From: Paenibacillus zeisoli
GTDB taxonomy: Bacteria > Bacillota > Bacilli > Paenibacillales > Paenibacillaceae
NCBI RefSeq assembly: GCF_003994465.1
Contig: NZ_RZNX01000005.1
Span: forward strand, 62,001-126,000
Length of the DNA stretch: 64,000 nucleotides
Reading direction: 5' to 3'
Part shown: positions 29,605-38,912 of the stretch, one piece after another
Layout: each line of letters starts with the position of its first letter
How positions within the stretch are numbered: position 1 is the first letter of the stretch
Notes under the pieces: generated by a model
The model's database searches: none
Seen by the model: only the letters and a program-made list of their open reading frames with translations
What the model was told of the DNA's origin: nothing
Made by a program: the position numbers and the translations under genes

Positions 29605-30096
29605 ATGAGCAGTGAAAGTTCTTTTGATATCGTGTCGAAAGTAGACATGCAGGAATTAACAAATGCAATTCAGCAAACCGAGCGCGAATTAGAGACCCGT
29701 TATGACTTTAAGAACAGCAAGAGTTCAATTAAAGTCGAGAAAGATGTTTTGGTTGTTACCTCGGACGATGAGTACAAGCTGACCTCCGTTATTGATATTT
29801 TGCAATCCAAAATGATCAAACGCGGTCTGCCGATCAAAAACTTGGAATACGGTAAAGTGGAACCCGCCTCGCTTGGCAGTGTTCGCCAACGAATTACATT
29901 AAAGTCAGGGATTGACCAGGATAATGCCAAGAAGATCAATATTCTTATCCGGGATTCCAAGCTTAAGGTGAAGAGCCAGATTCAGGGTGATCAAGTCCGG
30001 GTAACCGGGAAAAGCCGTGATGATCTGCAAAGTGTGATTCAGCTTCTTCGCAAAGCGGACCTGTCTGTTGACCTTCAATTTACTAATCTTAAATGA
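29605..30096 (+). CDS. yajQ: YajQ family nucleotide-binding protein
   Basis: YajQ proteins are 160-165-residue double-RRM-like proteins; some bind cyclic di-GMP. The 163-residue product starts [20 protein letters not shown] and has the family's [12 protein letters not shown] and [16 protein letters not shown] blocks. It has its own promoter and stands between the rodZ-like gene and pgsA, which is not its place in B. subtilis (there yitK lies elsewhere). The role in Gram-positives is not established. Confidence 0.9.
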   Translation: MSSESSFDIVSKVDMQELTNAIQQTERELETRYDFKNSKSSIKVEKDVLVVTSDDEYKLTSVIDILQSKMIKRGLPIKNLEYGKVEPASLGSVRQRITLKSGIDQDNAKKINILIRDSKLKVKSQIQGDQVRVTGKSRDDLQSVIQLLRKADLSVDLQFTNLK

Positions 30097-30155
30097 CACC
30101 GGTAGGGTCTCTGATGTGCCTTTAGAATGCATATTTTTCGAGACCTTGCTTCATT

Positions 30156-30184
30156 TTGACACGGTATAAGCCGTATATTATACT
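30156..30184 (+). promoter_or_regulatory. Strong sigma-A promoter for pgsA-cinA
   Basis: Consensus TTGACA at 30156-30161 and TATACT at 30179-30184 with the ideal 17-base spacer. About 140 bases of leader separate it from pgsA. Confidence 0.82.
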
Positions 30185-30324
30185 TGTAGGGATAAATGGG
30201 GAACGGCAGCAGATCACTGGGGGTACAAGATGACAGCTAACGATTACGTCATAGTTCTTAAGCAGTATAACTTTGTTCATTTTTTTACATATTCTATTGA
30301 AGACTTGTCAGGGGAGGGTGTTCT

Positions 30325-30918
30325 ATGAATTTGCCCAACCGAATTACTTTAGCCCGCATATTTATGATTCCGGTTATGCTTGTATTCCTGCTTGTGAACC
30401 TGAACATGGACTGGTGGTCCTACCCTTTGACTTGGGGAACCTACACGCTTCCACTGAATCATCTGATTGGGGCTTTATTGTTTATTATCGCGGCCAGCAC
30501 GGACGGTATTGATGGTTATTTAGCCCGCAAGAATAACATGGTCACCAATTTGGGGAAATTGCTGGATCCTTTGGCAGACAAGCTTCTGGTCGCTGCAGTC
30601 CTGGTCTCCCTAGTTGCACTTGGCAAGTGTGATGCGTGGATTGCTGTTGTCATTATCAGCCGTGAATTTGCTGTAACCGGACTACGTGAAGTAGCGTTGC
30701 TCGAGGGCTCTGTTATTGCGGCGAGTAAATGGGGTAAGATTAAAACAATCACTCAAATTGTTGCGATCTCAGCCCTACTTCTCAATAATTTTCCGTTTGC
30801 CTGGGTACAGTTCCCATTTGATGAGGTTGCGATTTGGATTGCGGCTCTGATTACGATTTACTCCGGAATTGACTATTTTATTAAGAACAAGAATATACTT
30901 TCTTTCTCGAAAGTGTAA
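30325..30918 (+). CDS. pgsA: CDP-diacylglycerol--glycerol-3-phosphate 3-phosphatidyltransferase
   Basis: PgsA makes phosphatidylglycerol phosphate at the membrane. The 197-residue product shows several membrane segments and the CDP-alcohol phosphotransferase signature, DGIDGYLARK followed by G-KLLDPLADK, near residues 58-80. GGGAGGGTG precedes the ATG. cinA follows after 57 bases. Confidence 0.96.
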   Translation: MNLPNRITLARIFMIPVMLVFLLVNLNMDWWSYPLTWGTYTLPLNHLIGALLFIIAASTDGIDGYLARKNNMVTNLGKLLDPLADKLLVAAVLVSLVALGKCDAWIAVVIISREFAVTGLREVALLEGSVIAASKWGKIKTITQIVAISALLLNNFPFAWVQFPFDEVAIWIAALITIYSGIDYFIKNKNILSFSKV

Positions 30919-30975
30919 ACCTAACTAGAAGAGGATGCCATTTTGCCCTTCTTAACGAAGGAGTTGTAATAGCCT

Positions 30976-32244
30976 ATGAAAGCTGAAATTATTGCTGTGG
31001 GTACTGAGCTGCTGCTTGGTCAAATCGTAAATACAAATGCCCGCTATTTGTCTGTGGAATTAGCAGCTCTGGGCATCGATGTTTATTTTCAAACTGTCGT
31101 TGGGGATAATCAGGTACGACTCCAGCAGGCAATCAAGATCGCAGAGGAGCGTGCAGATCTTATTATTTTCTCAGGCGGCATTGGGCCGACCCAAGACGAT
31201 CTGACGAAAGAAGCTTTGGCCGCAAGTCTTGGACGAGAACTTCATATTGACCGCCAAGCGATGGACAACATTGACCGTTTCTTTAAGGATCGGGAACAGC
31301 CTATGACGGAGAATAACCGACGCCAGGCCTTGGCCATCGATGGCGGGACTCCACTTCCGAATGAGACGGGGCTTGCTGTAGGGAACGCGATCTCTCATGA
31401 AGACAAGCATTATATTGTGCTGCCCGGTCCACCTAAAGAGCTGATGCCTATGTTCGAGAACCAGGCAAAGCCTTGGATCATGAGTCATGTACTTACTGCA
31501 GAAACTCCGCTTTACTCCAAAATGTTGAAGTTTGCTGGGATAGGGGAATCGGCACTTGAGACAAAACTGCTGGATTTGATTGAATCCCAGAGTGATTTGA
31601 CTATAGCTCCATATGCGAAGGAAAGTGAAGTTACCATCCGTCTTTCGACCAAGGCTGCACTTGAAAGTGAAGCTTTGGATAAGCTTGACGCTATGGAGAA
31701 GGTTATTGAGGAACGTCTATCGGATTATTTATACGCAAATCGCGATGTGCCCATTGAGCAGATTATTGTGGAAATGATGACCGAGATGAATTTAACGGTT
31801 AGTGCAGCCGAGAGCTGTACAGGTGGACTCTTGATGCAGGGAATTACATCTATCCCCGGAAGTGCTACCGTCTTCTTGGGTGGAATAGTATGTTATTCCA
31901 ATGAAATGAAGAAGAAGCTTCTGAATGTACCGACCCATCTCCTTGAAGGAGAAGAAGCACCTGGTGCCGTAAGCAAGGAGACAGCAGCTGTGCTGGCTGA
32001 ACAAGTCCGGATTATCACGGATACGGACTTTGGACTTTCAATTACCGGTGTCGCAGGCCCGGCATTCTCTGAAAGAAAACCGGTTGGACTCGTGTACATT
32101 GGGATCTCAGAACGTAACGGAGCAACCGCAACATATGAATTGAATCTTAAAGGCAATCGTGAGACGATTCGGGTCAGATCTGCCAAGGCTATCCTTTATC
32201 GGCTCTGGCTTCGCCTTAAAGAGTTACAAGCCCAGAAATCTTAG
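30976..32244 (+). CDS. cinA: Competence/damage-inducible protein CinA
   Basis: The 422-residue CinA has an N-terminal molybdopterin-binding-like domain (MKAEIIAVGTELLLGQIVN, SGGIGPTQDD) that in some members hydrolyses ADP-ribose. Its C-terminal domain is of the NMN deamidase (PncC) type, seen as SAAESCTGGLLMQGITSIPG near residue 275. The gene lies directly before recA, the classic cinA-recA pairing of naturally competent Bacillota. Whether it also serves NAD salvage with pncA/pncB in this window is unproven. Confidence 0.95.
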   Translation: MKAEIIAVGTELLLGQIVNTNARYLSVELAALGIDVYFQTVVGDNQVRLQQAIKIAEERADLIIFSGGIGPTQDDLTKEALAASLGRELHIDRQAMDNIDRFFKDREQPMTENNRRQALAIDGGTPLPNETGLAVGNAISHEDKHYIVLPGPPKELMPMFENQAKPWIMSHVLTAETPLYSKMLKFAGIGESALETKLLDLIESQSDLTIAPYAKESEVTIRLSTKAALESEALDKLDAMEKVIEERLSDYLYANRDVPIEQIIVEMMTEMNLTVSAAESCTGGLLMQGITSIPGSATVFLGGIVCYSNEMKKKLLNVPTHLLEGEEAPGAVSKETAAVLAEQVRIITDTDFGLSITGVAGPAFSERKPVGLVYIGISERNGATATYELNLKGNRETIRVRSAKAILYRLWLRLKELQAQKS

Positions 32245-32322
32245 ATTTCTGAGCACTTATGAACCTAGTACTGCATCCTAATCTTGCAGCATGAAGTATA
32301 TTAAGTTATAATTAAGAGACGG

Positions 32323-32361
32323 AAGAACCGTAGCAAACTATAGTGTTGCTGCGGTTCTTTT
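32323..32361 (+). terminator. Intrinsic terminator between cinA and recA
   Basis: AAGAACCG-AGCAA pairs with TTGCT-CGGTTCTT with one mismatch, ending in T4. Confidence 0.78.
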
Positions 32362-32418
32362 GTGTTAATCTCTGGAATCGCGGCACCGCTGAAGAGGGGT
32401 GTTCGGCTCAGAAAAAAA

Positions 32419-32432
32419 CGAATGTATGTTCT
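32419..32432. promoter_or_regulatory. LexA (DinR) box before recA
   Basis: CGAATGTATGTTCT fits the Gram-positive SOS operator CGAACnnnnGTTCG with two mismatches, the fifth and last bases. It lies nine bases before the -35 box of the recA promoter, so LexA can repress recA here. Confidence 0.75.
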
Positions 32433-32441
32433 AAAAAATGC

Positions 32442-32470
32442 TTGGCAAACGCTTCTAAACAAGGTACAAT
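32442..32470 (+). promoter_or_regulatory. Sigma-A promoter for recA
   Basis: TTGGCA at 32442-32447 and TACAAT at 32465-32470 with a 17-base spacer, 50 bases before the recA ATG. Confidence 0.8.
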
Positions 32471-32519
32471 TATATATGTAAGGCTTTCCTGTATTTATCA
32501 TTTTGAAGGATGTGAGCTA

Positions 32520-33581
32520 ATGTCAGATCGTCGTGCAGCGCTGGATATGGCGCTTCGTCAAATAGAAAAGCAGTTCGGTAAGGGATCAATTATGAAGCTT
32601 GGTGAATCCACTCATATGCAGGTGGAAATCGTTCCCAGTGGTTCTCTAGCATTAGATATAGCTCTTGGAACAGGCGGATTACCCCGCGGCCGTATTATTG
32701 AAGTATATGGACCGGAATCTTCAGGTAAGACAACTGTTGCTCTCCATGCCATAGCTGAGGTGCAGAAGACAGGTGGACAAGCTGCGTTCATTGATGCAGA
32801 GCATGCGCTTGACCCATCTTATGCGGGCAAACTTGGAGTTAATATTGATGAATTGCTTCTGTCCCAGCCGGATACAGGTGAACAGGCTCTGGAAATTGCG
32901 GAAGCACTCGTTCGTAGTGGAGCTGTGGATATTATCGTTATTGACTCTGTGGCCGCCCTTGTTCCTAAAGCGGAAATTGAAGGTGAAATGGGAGACTCTC
33001 ACGTAGGTCTTCAAGCAAGATTGATGTCCCAAGCTCTGCGGAAGCTGTCCGGGGCCATCAGCAAATCCAAGACTATTGCAATTTTCATTAACCAGCTGCG
33101 TGAGAAAGTCGGGGTTATGTTCGGTAATCCAGAGACTACTCCTGGTGGCCGTGCATTGAAGTTCTATTCAACCGTTCGATTGGATGTACGTCGTATCGAA
33201 ACTATCAAGATGGGTAACGATATGGTAGGTAACCGTACAAGAATCAAGGTTGTTAAGAACAAAGTAGCTCCTCCATTCAAGCAGGCGGAGATCGATATTA
33301 TGTATGGTGAAGGGATTTCCAAAGAAGGAAGTCTCATTGATATCGGAGTTGAACAGGATATCGTTGACAAGAGTGGCGCCTGGTATTCATTCTCCGGTGA
33401 ACGTCTTGGACAAGGACGTGAGAATGCCAAGCAGTTCCTTAAAGAGCATCCTGAAGTTGCGGATGTTATTGAGAACAAGATTCGCGAAGCCAGCAATTTG
33501 ACGACGGTTGTCCCGGCGGCTACTGCAAGTGAAGCTGAAGAAGAAAGCAAAGAAGAGCTTGCTCTTTTTGCAGATGAATAA
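32520..33581 (+). CDS. recA: Recombinase RecA
   Basis: RecA forms filaments on single-stranded DNA, drives strand exchange and activates LexA self-cleavage. The ATG at 32520 ([20 protein letters not shown]) follows GAAGGATGTGAG and gives 353 residues. An upstream in-frame extension to 32343 runs through the promoter and terminator and is not coding. Walker [10 protein letters not shown] is near residue 66, loop L2 lies around residues 195-210, and the C-terminus is acidic. recX follows. Confidence 0.98.
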   Translation: MSDRRAALDMALRQIEKQFGKGSIMKLGESTHMQVEIVPSGSLALDIALGTGGLPRGRIIEVYGPESSGKTTVALHAIAEVQKTGGQAAFIDAEHALDPSYAGKLGVNIDELLLSQPDTGEQALEIAEALVRSGAVDIIVIDSVAALVPKAEIEGEMGDSHVGLQARLMSQALRKLSGAISKSKTIAIFINQLREKVGVMFGNPETTPGGRALKFYSTVRLDVRRIETIKMGNDMVGNRTRIKVVKNKVAPPFKQAEIDIMYGEGISKEGSLIDIGVEQDIVDKSGAWYSFSGERLGQGRENAKQFLKEHPEVADVIENKIREASNLTTVVPAATASEAEEESKEELALFADE

Positions 33582-33591
33582 TTAATTAAGT

Positions 33592-33636
33592 TTGCGCTCT
33601 GATCGAAGGTGTTAACCGGAGACAGGGCGTTTTTCT
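33592..33636 (+). terminator. Terminator-like hairpin between recA and recX
   Basis: GCGCTCTG pairs with CAGGGCGT including G-U pairs, followed by T5. Partial read-through into recX is likely, since recX has no obvious promoter of its own. Confidence 0.6.
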
Positions 33637-33661
33637 TATTATATTGCGGGAGAATATTACA

Positions 33662-34489
33662 ATGGATGAGGGTAAGTATAAGAATACTCCGTATGGACGG
33701 GGAAAGTATGCTAGTTCGAGAACGAATAAGCAGCTCGAAGAGCGGGGAATTTATGATATTTCTGAACAAAACGAGCAGGATGATGAAGAGTTTGACGGAT
33801 TGGCGGATTTTCCGGAAGATGAGGCTTTAAGTATTACTTCCGTGGAAAGTTTGAAGCGGCCGAAGTTCCGATATCTTATACATTTTGGACCCTATCAGGT
33901 TCAAGTTCATGAAGATGTCATGATCAAATATAGGATGATCAAGGGGAACACGTTTACAAAGTCGGATCTGCTCGAAATTATAGCTGCTGATGAGAAGCAG
34001 CAGGCTTACGTGGATGCTTTGAATTACCTGAGCCGCAAGCCGCGGACTGCTCGGGAAATAGCCCAGCGATTGAAGGAAAAGGGCCGGGAAGATCAGGTCA
34101 TAACTGAGACCGTGGCCAGGCTTGAAAGAGAAGGACTCGTTAATGATGCGCTCTACGCACAGGAATGGGCTGGACAGCGTGTTAAGAACCGGGGCAAGGG
34201 GAAGATGTGGGTTAGACAGGAATTGCGCCAGAAGGGCGTTTCTAAGCCTCTGATTGAGGAAGCCCTCGGCAGTGTGTCTGAGGAAGAGGAGTATCGGAGC
34301 GCTCTCGATATGGGTGCGAAGAAATGGCGGCAGACGAGTGGAGATGTTCTGGGCAGAAAGCGAAAGACAGGAGCTTATCTGATGAGACGCGGCTTTTCTG
34401 GCTCGCTTGTAACGCGGGTACTTCGTTCATTAGTACAGGAACAAGACGATCCAATAGAGGGCGAAACCGATTATGAGGATTTTGAATGA
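33662..34489 (+). CDS. recX: Regulatory protein RecX
   Basis: RecX modulates RecA filament growth. The 275-residue product has an N-terminal polar extension and three-helix repeats, among them ALNYLSRKPRTAREIAQRLKEKG, which is diagnostic. I choose ATG 33662 with GGGAG nine bases upstream. It is long, like other Paenibacillus and Bacillus RecX. Confidence 0.92.
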   Translation: MDEGKYKNTPYGRGKYASSRTNKQLEERGIYDISEQNEQDDEEFDGLADFPEDEALSITSVESLKRPKFRYLIHFGPYQVQVHEDVMIKYRMIKGNTFTKSDLLEIIAADEKQQAYVDALNYLSRKPRTAREIAQRLKEKGREDQVITETVARLEREGLVNDALYAQEWAGQRVKNRGKGKMWVRQELRQKGVSKPLIEEALGSVSEEEEYRSALDMGAKKWRQTSGDVLGRKRKTGAYLMRRGFSGSLVTRVLRSLVQEQDDPIEGETDYEDFE

Positions 34490-34519
34490 GGCGCTTTGAT
34501 GATGAACGCTGTCATATGC

Positions 34520-34549
34520 TTGACAATTTCTTTCATCAAATAATAAAAT
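34520..34549 (+). promoter_or_regulatory. Candidate promoter in the recX-rny gap
   Basis: TTGACA at 34520-34525 and TAAAAT at 34544-34549 are 18 bases apart. The 309-base gap 34490-34798 otherwise holds AT-rich sequence with no gene that I can support. The promoter would give rny a leader of about 240 bases. Confidence 0.55.
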
Positions 34550-34798
34550 GAATTTGAATCTTTATCGATAGAGTCCCTTTTTCCTTCCAAAGAATGTGAC
34601 TTCTATATTTGGATTCTTATCACCAATTATAAGGGTATACTGCCTGAATATTCTGTGGATTGAACAGAATTCTCCTGAGCAGCTTACTGAATTGGCATGT
34701 GTACATCGTTTATTTGTATGATGATGAATGTAACATTATTGACAACTGCACACATCCCAGGGAATGCCTTGGACTAATCAACGAGGAGGTGAACAGAA

Positions 34799-36340
34799 AT
34801 GGAACCTTGGATTTCGATTATTCTCGTTGTAGCCGCACTATTCTTTGGGTTCGTGATCGGATATTTTATTCGCAAATCTCTTGCAGAAGCTAAAATTTCC
34901 AGTGCTGAACATGCTGCCAGTCAAATCCTGGACAATGCCAAGAAAGATGCAGAAGCACTGAAGAAAGAAACGGTTCTCGAAGCGAAGGATGAGATTCATA
35001 AGCTTAGAGCCGAAGCTGACAAAGACATTCGTGAACGTCGGAATGAAACCCAACGGCAGGAAAGACGACTGTTGCAAAAGGAAGAGTCGCTGGATAAAAA
35101 ATTAGAATCACTGGAACGCAAAGAAGAGCAAGTGGCCAACAAAGAGAAACGAATTGAGGAAACTCAACAGCAAATCGATTTGATTTACAAAAACCAGGTC
35201 TCCGAGCTAGAACGTATTTCCAACCTGACTATGGAAGATGCGCGCAGCATTATTCTAACGAACGTCGAACAGGAAGTACGACACGAATCAGCTCAACTGA
35301 TCAAAGATATCGAACAGCAGGCTAAAGAAGAAGCGGATAAGAAATCCAGAGAAATCATTACCTTGGCGATTCAGCGCTGTGCTGCGGATCATGTGGCTGA
35401 GACTACCGTATCTGTGGTCACGCTGCCGAACGAGGAAATGAAAGGACGGATTATCGGGCGTGAAGGACGTAATATCCGTGCTCTCGAGACGCTTACAGGC
35501 ATAGATCTGATTATTGATGACACGCCGGAAGCGGTTATTCTGTCAGGTTTCGATCCTATTCGCCGTGAGATTGCAAGAACTGCACTCGAGAAATTGGTGG
35601 CAGATGGCCGGATTCACCCAGCCAGAATTGAAGAAATGGTTGAGAAATCTCGCAGAGAAGTGGATGAACGTATCCGCGAGTATGGGGAACAAGCTACATT
35701 CGAGGTAGGTGTACACGCTCTCCATCCGGACTTGATCAAGATCCTCGGCCGACTGAAGTTCCGGACAAGCTACGGACAGAATGTTCTGAAGCATTCGATG
35801 GAAGTGGCTTATCTTACTGGACTTATGGCGGGTGAGCTTGGAGAAGATATCGTACTTGCGAAGCGTGCCGGACTTTTGCATGATATTGGTAAAGCGCTTG
35901 ATCATGAAGTGGAAGGCTCTCATGTTGAAATTGGCGTAGAGCTGGCGAAGAAATACAAAGAGCATCCGGTTGTTATTAACAGTATAGCTTCTCACCATGG
36001 TGATGTTGAAGCTACTTCCGTTATTGCGATGCTGGTAGGAGCAGCTGATGCCCTGTCCGCAGCAAGACCGGGAGCCCGCCGTGAAACACTTGAAACGTAT
36101 ATCCGTCGTCTTGAGAAATTAGAGGAAATTTCCGAATCTTTCGAAGGCGTTGAGAAGTCATACGCTATTCAAGCCGGACGTGAAGTTCGTGTTATGGTGC
36201 AGCCTGAGAAAATTGATGATGCTGAAAGCTTCCGCTTGGCAAGAGATATCACGAAGATGATTGAGAGTGAACTGGATTATCCAGGTCATATCAAAGTTAC
36301 TGTTATTCGTGAGACACGGGCGGTTGAATACGCAAAGTAA
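34799..36340 (+). CDS. rny: Ribonuclease Y
   Basis: RNase Y is the membrane-anchored endoribonuclease that starts decay of many mRNAs. The 513 residues comprise an N-terminal membrane helix (residues 4-24) and a long coiled coil (about 30-195). A KH domain follows ([19 protein letters not shown] near 215-235), and then an HD domain with [10 protein letters not shown] near 360. AACGAGGAGGTG precedes the ATG. ymcA(ricA), whose product modulates RNase Y, is also in this window. Confidence 0.97.
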   Translation: MEPWISIILVVAALFFGFVIGYFIRKSLAEAKISSAEHAASQILDNAKKDAEALKKETVLEAKDEIHKLRAEADKDIRERRNETQRQERRLLQKEESLDKKLESLERKEEQVANKEKRIEETQQQIDLIYKNQVSELERISNLTMEDARSIILTNVEQEVRHESAQLIKDIEQQAKEEADKKSREIITLAIQRCAADHVAETTVSVVTLPNEEMKGRIIGREGRNIRALETLTGIDLIIDDTPEAVILSGFDPIRREIARTALEKLVADGRIHPARIEEMVEKSRREVDERIREYGEQATFEVGVHALHPDLIKILGRLKFRTSYGQNVLKHSMEVAYLTGLMAGELGEDIVLAKRAGLLHDIGKALDHEVEGSHVEIGVELAKKYKEHPVVINSIASHHGDVEATSVIAMLVGAADALSAARPGARRETLETYIRRLEKLEEISESFEGVEKSYAIQAGREVRVMVQPEKIDDAESFRLARDITKMIESELDYPGHIKVTVIRETRAVEYAK

Positions 36341-36353
36341 AGGAAATGCTGAG

Positions 36354-36382
36354 AAGTGGTCCCTTCAAAGGGGCCGCTTTTT
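36354..36382 (+). terminator. Intrinsic terminator after rny
   Basis: AGTGGTCCC pairs with GGGGCCGCT (two G-U pairs) across a short loop, followed by T5. Confidence 0.8.
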
Positions 36383-36443
36383 CATTGAGTGGGATTGTAA
36401 CTTAATGTAAGAGGTTCCGCAGAATAGAAGGGATTGAACGTAC

Positions 36444-37238
36444 ATGAAAGTCTTATTTATCGGAGATATCGTAGGGAATACAGGCAGGAAGGCGTTAAAG
36501 GAGACACTTCCTTCGCTCAAAACAAAGCATAATCCCCATATTATTATCGCCAATGGTGAGAATGCTGCGGCAGGTCGGGGAATAACCGAAGCGATCGCTA
36601 AAGATTTCTTTGATATGGGTATTCACGGTCTAACTATGGGAAATCACACCTGGGATAATAAAGAGATCTTTGATTTTATTGACAATGAACCTCGAATGAT
36701 ACGCCCTGCTAATTTTCCTCCGGGGACTCCAGGGCTGGGAAGTACTCTTATTAAGGCAAATGGCAAGGAGTTAGCCATTGTTAATTTGCAAGGAAGAACG
36801 TTTCTGCCGGCAATCGATTGTCCTTTCAGAGCGGCTGATGATATTGTCGACCGGCTCCGGCAAAAGCACAAGAACATTCTGGTAGATTTCCACGCTGAGG
36901 CTACCTCTGAGAAGATTGCTATGGGCTGGCATTTGGAAGGCAGAGCGTCCATGGTAGTTGGAACGCATACACATGTACAAAGCAATGATGATATTGTGCT
37001 ACCCGGCGGAACCGCCTTTATTACCGATGTAGGTATGGTGGGATCACGGGAAGGTATCTTGGGGATGGAAAAGGATGCAGTACTGCGGAAATTTAAAACA
37101 CAGCTTCCTGTTAGGTTCCAGGTTGACTCGGGCAAATGGCATTTCCATGCTGTCCTGGTAGACATTGAGGACGGAACGGGGCGTGCCAAGAGTATTAAGA
37201 AAATAAGAATTCTGGAAGATGAATGGATCATGGATTAG
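36444..37238 (+). CDS. ymdB: YmdB-type metallophosphoesterase
   Basis: YmdB is a calcineurin-like phosphodiesterase with 2',3'-cAMP activity that in B. subtilis affects biofilm and motility decisions. Motifs in the 264-residue product are GDIVGNTGRKAL at the N-terminus, ANGEN, MGNHTWDN near residue 65, FHAEATSEK near 150 and GTHTHVQSND near 176. These carry the two-metal site. The rny-ymdB-spoVS order is conserved. Confidence 0.95.
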   Translation: MKVLFIGDIVGNTGRKALKETLPSLKTKHNPHIIIANGENAAAGRGITEAIAKDFFDMGIHGLTMGNHTWDNKEIFDFIDNEPRMIRPANFPPGTPGLGSTLIKANGKELAIVNLQGRTFLPAIDCPFRAADDIVDRLRQKHKNILVDFHAEATSEKIAMGWHLEGRASMVVGTHTHVQSNDDIVLPGGTAFITDVGMVGSREGILGMEKDAVLRKFKTQLPVRFQVDSGKWHFHAVLVDIEDGTGRAKSIKKIRILEDEWIMD

Positions 37239-37289
37239 ATTTGATGCTAGCAGGGTAAGTAAACTACTGGTAATATAAGGATGGTAAAA

Positions 37290-37316
37290 GAAGGAATTAT
37301 TTCACTGTGCACGAAT
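37290..37316 (+). promoter_or_regulatory. Sigma-H promoter before spoVS
   Basis: GAAGGAATT at 37290-37298 matches the sigma-H -35 pattern RnAGGAWWW fully. CACGAAT at 37310-37316 matches RnnGAAT except for its first base, and the spacer is 11 bases. spoVS is sigma-H dependent in B. subtilis. Confidence 0.8.
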
Positions 37317-37363
37317 AGAATTAATTAGTGGAATCAAACCATCATTCCCAGGAGGTACTTACC

Positions 37364-37624
37364 ATGGAGGTATTAAAAGTTTCAGCAAAATCCAATCCAA
37401 ACTCCGTTGCCGGTGCACTAGCAGGAGTATTAAGAGAGCGCGGGGCTGCTGAACTACAGGCTATTGGAGCGGGTGCTCTTAATCAAGCCATCAAAGCCGT
37501 CGCGATTGCCCGGGGATTCGTAGCTCCTAGCGGAGTGGATTTGATTTGTATTCCTGCTTTCACGGACATTGTCATTGATGGAGAAGACCGGACGGCAATC
37601 AAATTAATCGTAGAGCCTAGATAA
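37364..37624 (+). CDS. spoVS: Stage V sporulation protein S
   Basis: SpoVS is a small Alba-like protein that in B. subtilis is needed for efficient coat assembly and normal septation control. The 86-residue product starts EVLKVSAKSNPNSVAGALAG and is almost invariant across spore formers. ATG 37364 follows AGGAGGTACTTACC; the frame is open upstream to 37328 without a binding site. Confidence 0.97.
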   Translation: MEVLKVSAKSNPNSVAGALAGVLRERGAAELQAIGAGALNQAIKAVAIARGFVAPSGVDLICIPAFTDIVIDGEDRTAIKLIVEPR

Positions 37625-37641
37625 CTTAGGGTAATGTATCT

Positions 37642-37671
37642 GCCTGTTTACATTTGTAGACGGGCTTTTTT
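37642..37671 (+). terminator. Intrinsic terminator after spoVS
   Basis: GCCTGTTTAC pairs with GTAGACGGGC over 10 positions with a 4-base loop and T6. Confidence 0.88.
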
Positions 37672-37734
37672 GCATGTAGTTTTGCTGAAGTGATGGTAAA
37701 TCTTTACCCTGGATCAGAGGAAGGTGAGTGGGCT

Positions 37735-38694
37735 ATGAAATATGAGGTGATAGACTTTCACTGTGATGCTCTTAGCAAAATGCAGCTCAATGGAGATATT
37801 CATTTTCAAAAAGACAGCCGGCTGGATGTGGATCTGGAGAAGCTGAAGCAGGGAAATATAAGTTTGCAGATTTTTGCTATCTATATATCTGAAAGGCTGG
37901 GGAGTGCAAGGTTCAGTCATGTGCTGGATCAAATCCACATTTTCCAGGAGAAAGTAGTGAGCAGCGGCATTAGACCCCTTTATTGGCAGGAGGAAATGGA
38001 TCAAGAATTTAATAACCACTCCTGGGGACTGCTTTCCTTGGAGGGGGCAGATGGGCTGGAGGCTAATCTGCAGTATTTAAGGATAGCCTTTGAGCAGGGA
38101 ATCCGATTCTTGGGAATTGCTTGGAACTACGCCAACTGGGCAGCAGACGGAATTCTGGAGCCGCGGAACGGAGGTTTCACCAAGAAGGGGCAAGAACTCA
38201 TTCGGGCTTGCCATGACCTAGGGATCATCCTTGATGTGTCACATTTATCAGTAAAAGGCTTCTGGGAGCTGGCCACACTGGCCACACAGGCAGCTAAGCC
38301 GTTCATAGCCTCACATTCCAATGCCTACCGCATATGTCCTAATCCCCGGAACCTGCATGATGAACAGATCAAAGCCATTATCAGCCTGGGCGGAAGAATA
38401 GGCGTAACTTTTTTTCCTAATTTTGTGAAGTCAAAAGGGGCGGTTCATTTACCGGATCTGCTGAGACATATTGAACATATTTGCTCACTGGGAGGAGAGC
38501 ATAATCTAATGTTCGGTTCAGATTTTGATGGGATTGATATGTATGTATCCGGGCTGGAGAATGCGGCCCGCTATCCAAATCTGGTCTCCGAGCTCCTTAA
38601 GCACTATCCTGAGGCACTGGTAAGAAGATGGCTTTTTGGAAATGCAGAAGCCTTTTTAAGAATCCATCTCCCAAAAAGAAAGAAAACGCTTTAA
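37735..38694 (+). CDS. M19 family dipeptidase
   Basis: A renal-dipeptidase-like zinc peptidase of 319 residues. Metal ligands are visible as DFHCDAL at the N-terminus, LEGADGLEAN near residue 105, DVSHLS near 170 and IASHSNAYRICPNPRNL near 195, with FGSDFDGID near 265. It probably cleaves dipeptides in the cytoplasm. I choose ATG 37735 after GAAGGTGAG. No signal peptide is seen. It sits between spoVS and korA, where B. subtilis has other genes. Confidence 0.9.
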   Translation: MKYEVIDFHCDALSKMQLNGDIHFQKDSRLDVDLEKLKQGNISLQIFAIYISERLGSARFSHVLDQIHIFQEKVVSSGIRPLYWQEEMDQEFNNHSWGLLSLEGADGLEANLQYLRIAFEQGIRFLGIAWNYANWAADGILEPRNGGFTKKGQELIRACHDLGIILDVSHLSVKGFWELATLATQAAKPFIASHSNAYRICPNPRNLHDEQIKAIISLGGRIGVTFFPNFVKSKGAVHLPDLLRHIEHICSLGGEHNLMFGSDFDGIDMYVSGLENAARYPNLVSELLKHYPEALVRRWLFGNAEAFLRIHLPKRKKTL

Positions 38695-38760
38695 TCAATC
38701 TTGTGTAGAGATCGTTTCAATCGCAAACAACTATATGAAAATCTCGAGAAAACGCTTGCT
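38681..38760 (+). promoter_or_regulatory. Two cre-like sites before korA
   Basis: AGAAAACGCTTTAA at 38681-38694 and AGAAAACGCTTGCT at 38747-38760 share GAAAACGCTT and lie 66 bases apart. They resemble the CcpA site TGWAANCGNTNWCA with two and three mismatches. A TTGACA at 38784-38789 follows the second. Carbon catabolite control of the korAB genes is an inference. Confidence 0.4.
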
Positions 38761-38912
38761 TTTTAGTCTGTATAGACATAAAATTGACATGGTTATGCTA
38801 CAGAATATTCATAACTGGCATAGGTCTTAAGACATACCGATGTCTCTTTTATTCTCTAAATTCATGCAAGTGGATATCTCTTAATGTGATACGATTGAAG
38901 GGGTGGGCGATC

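Noticed and set aside
36644..37231. A 195-codon frame opposite ymdB
   Set aside because: Antisense shadow of a well-conserved gene with no matching product.
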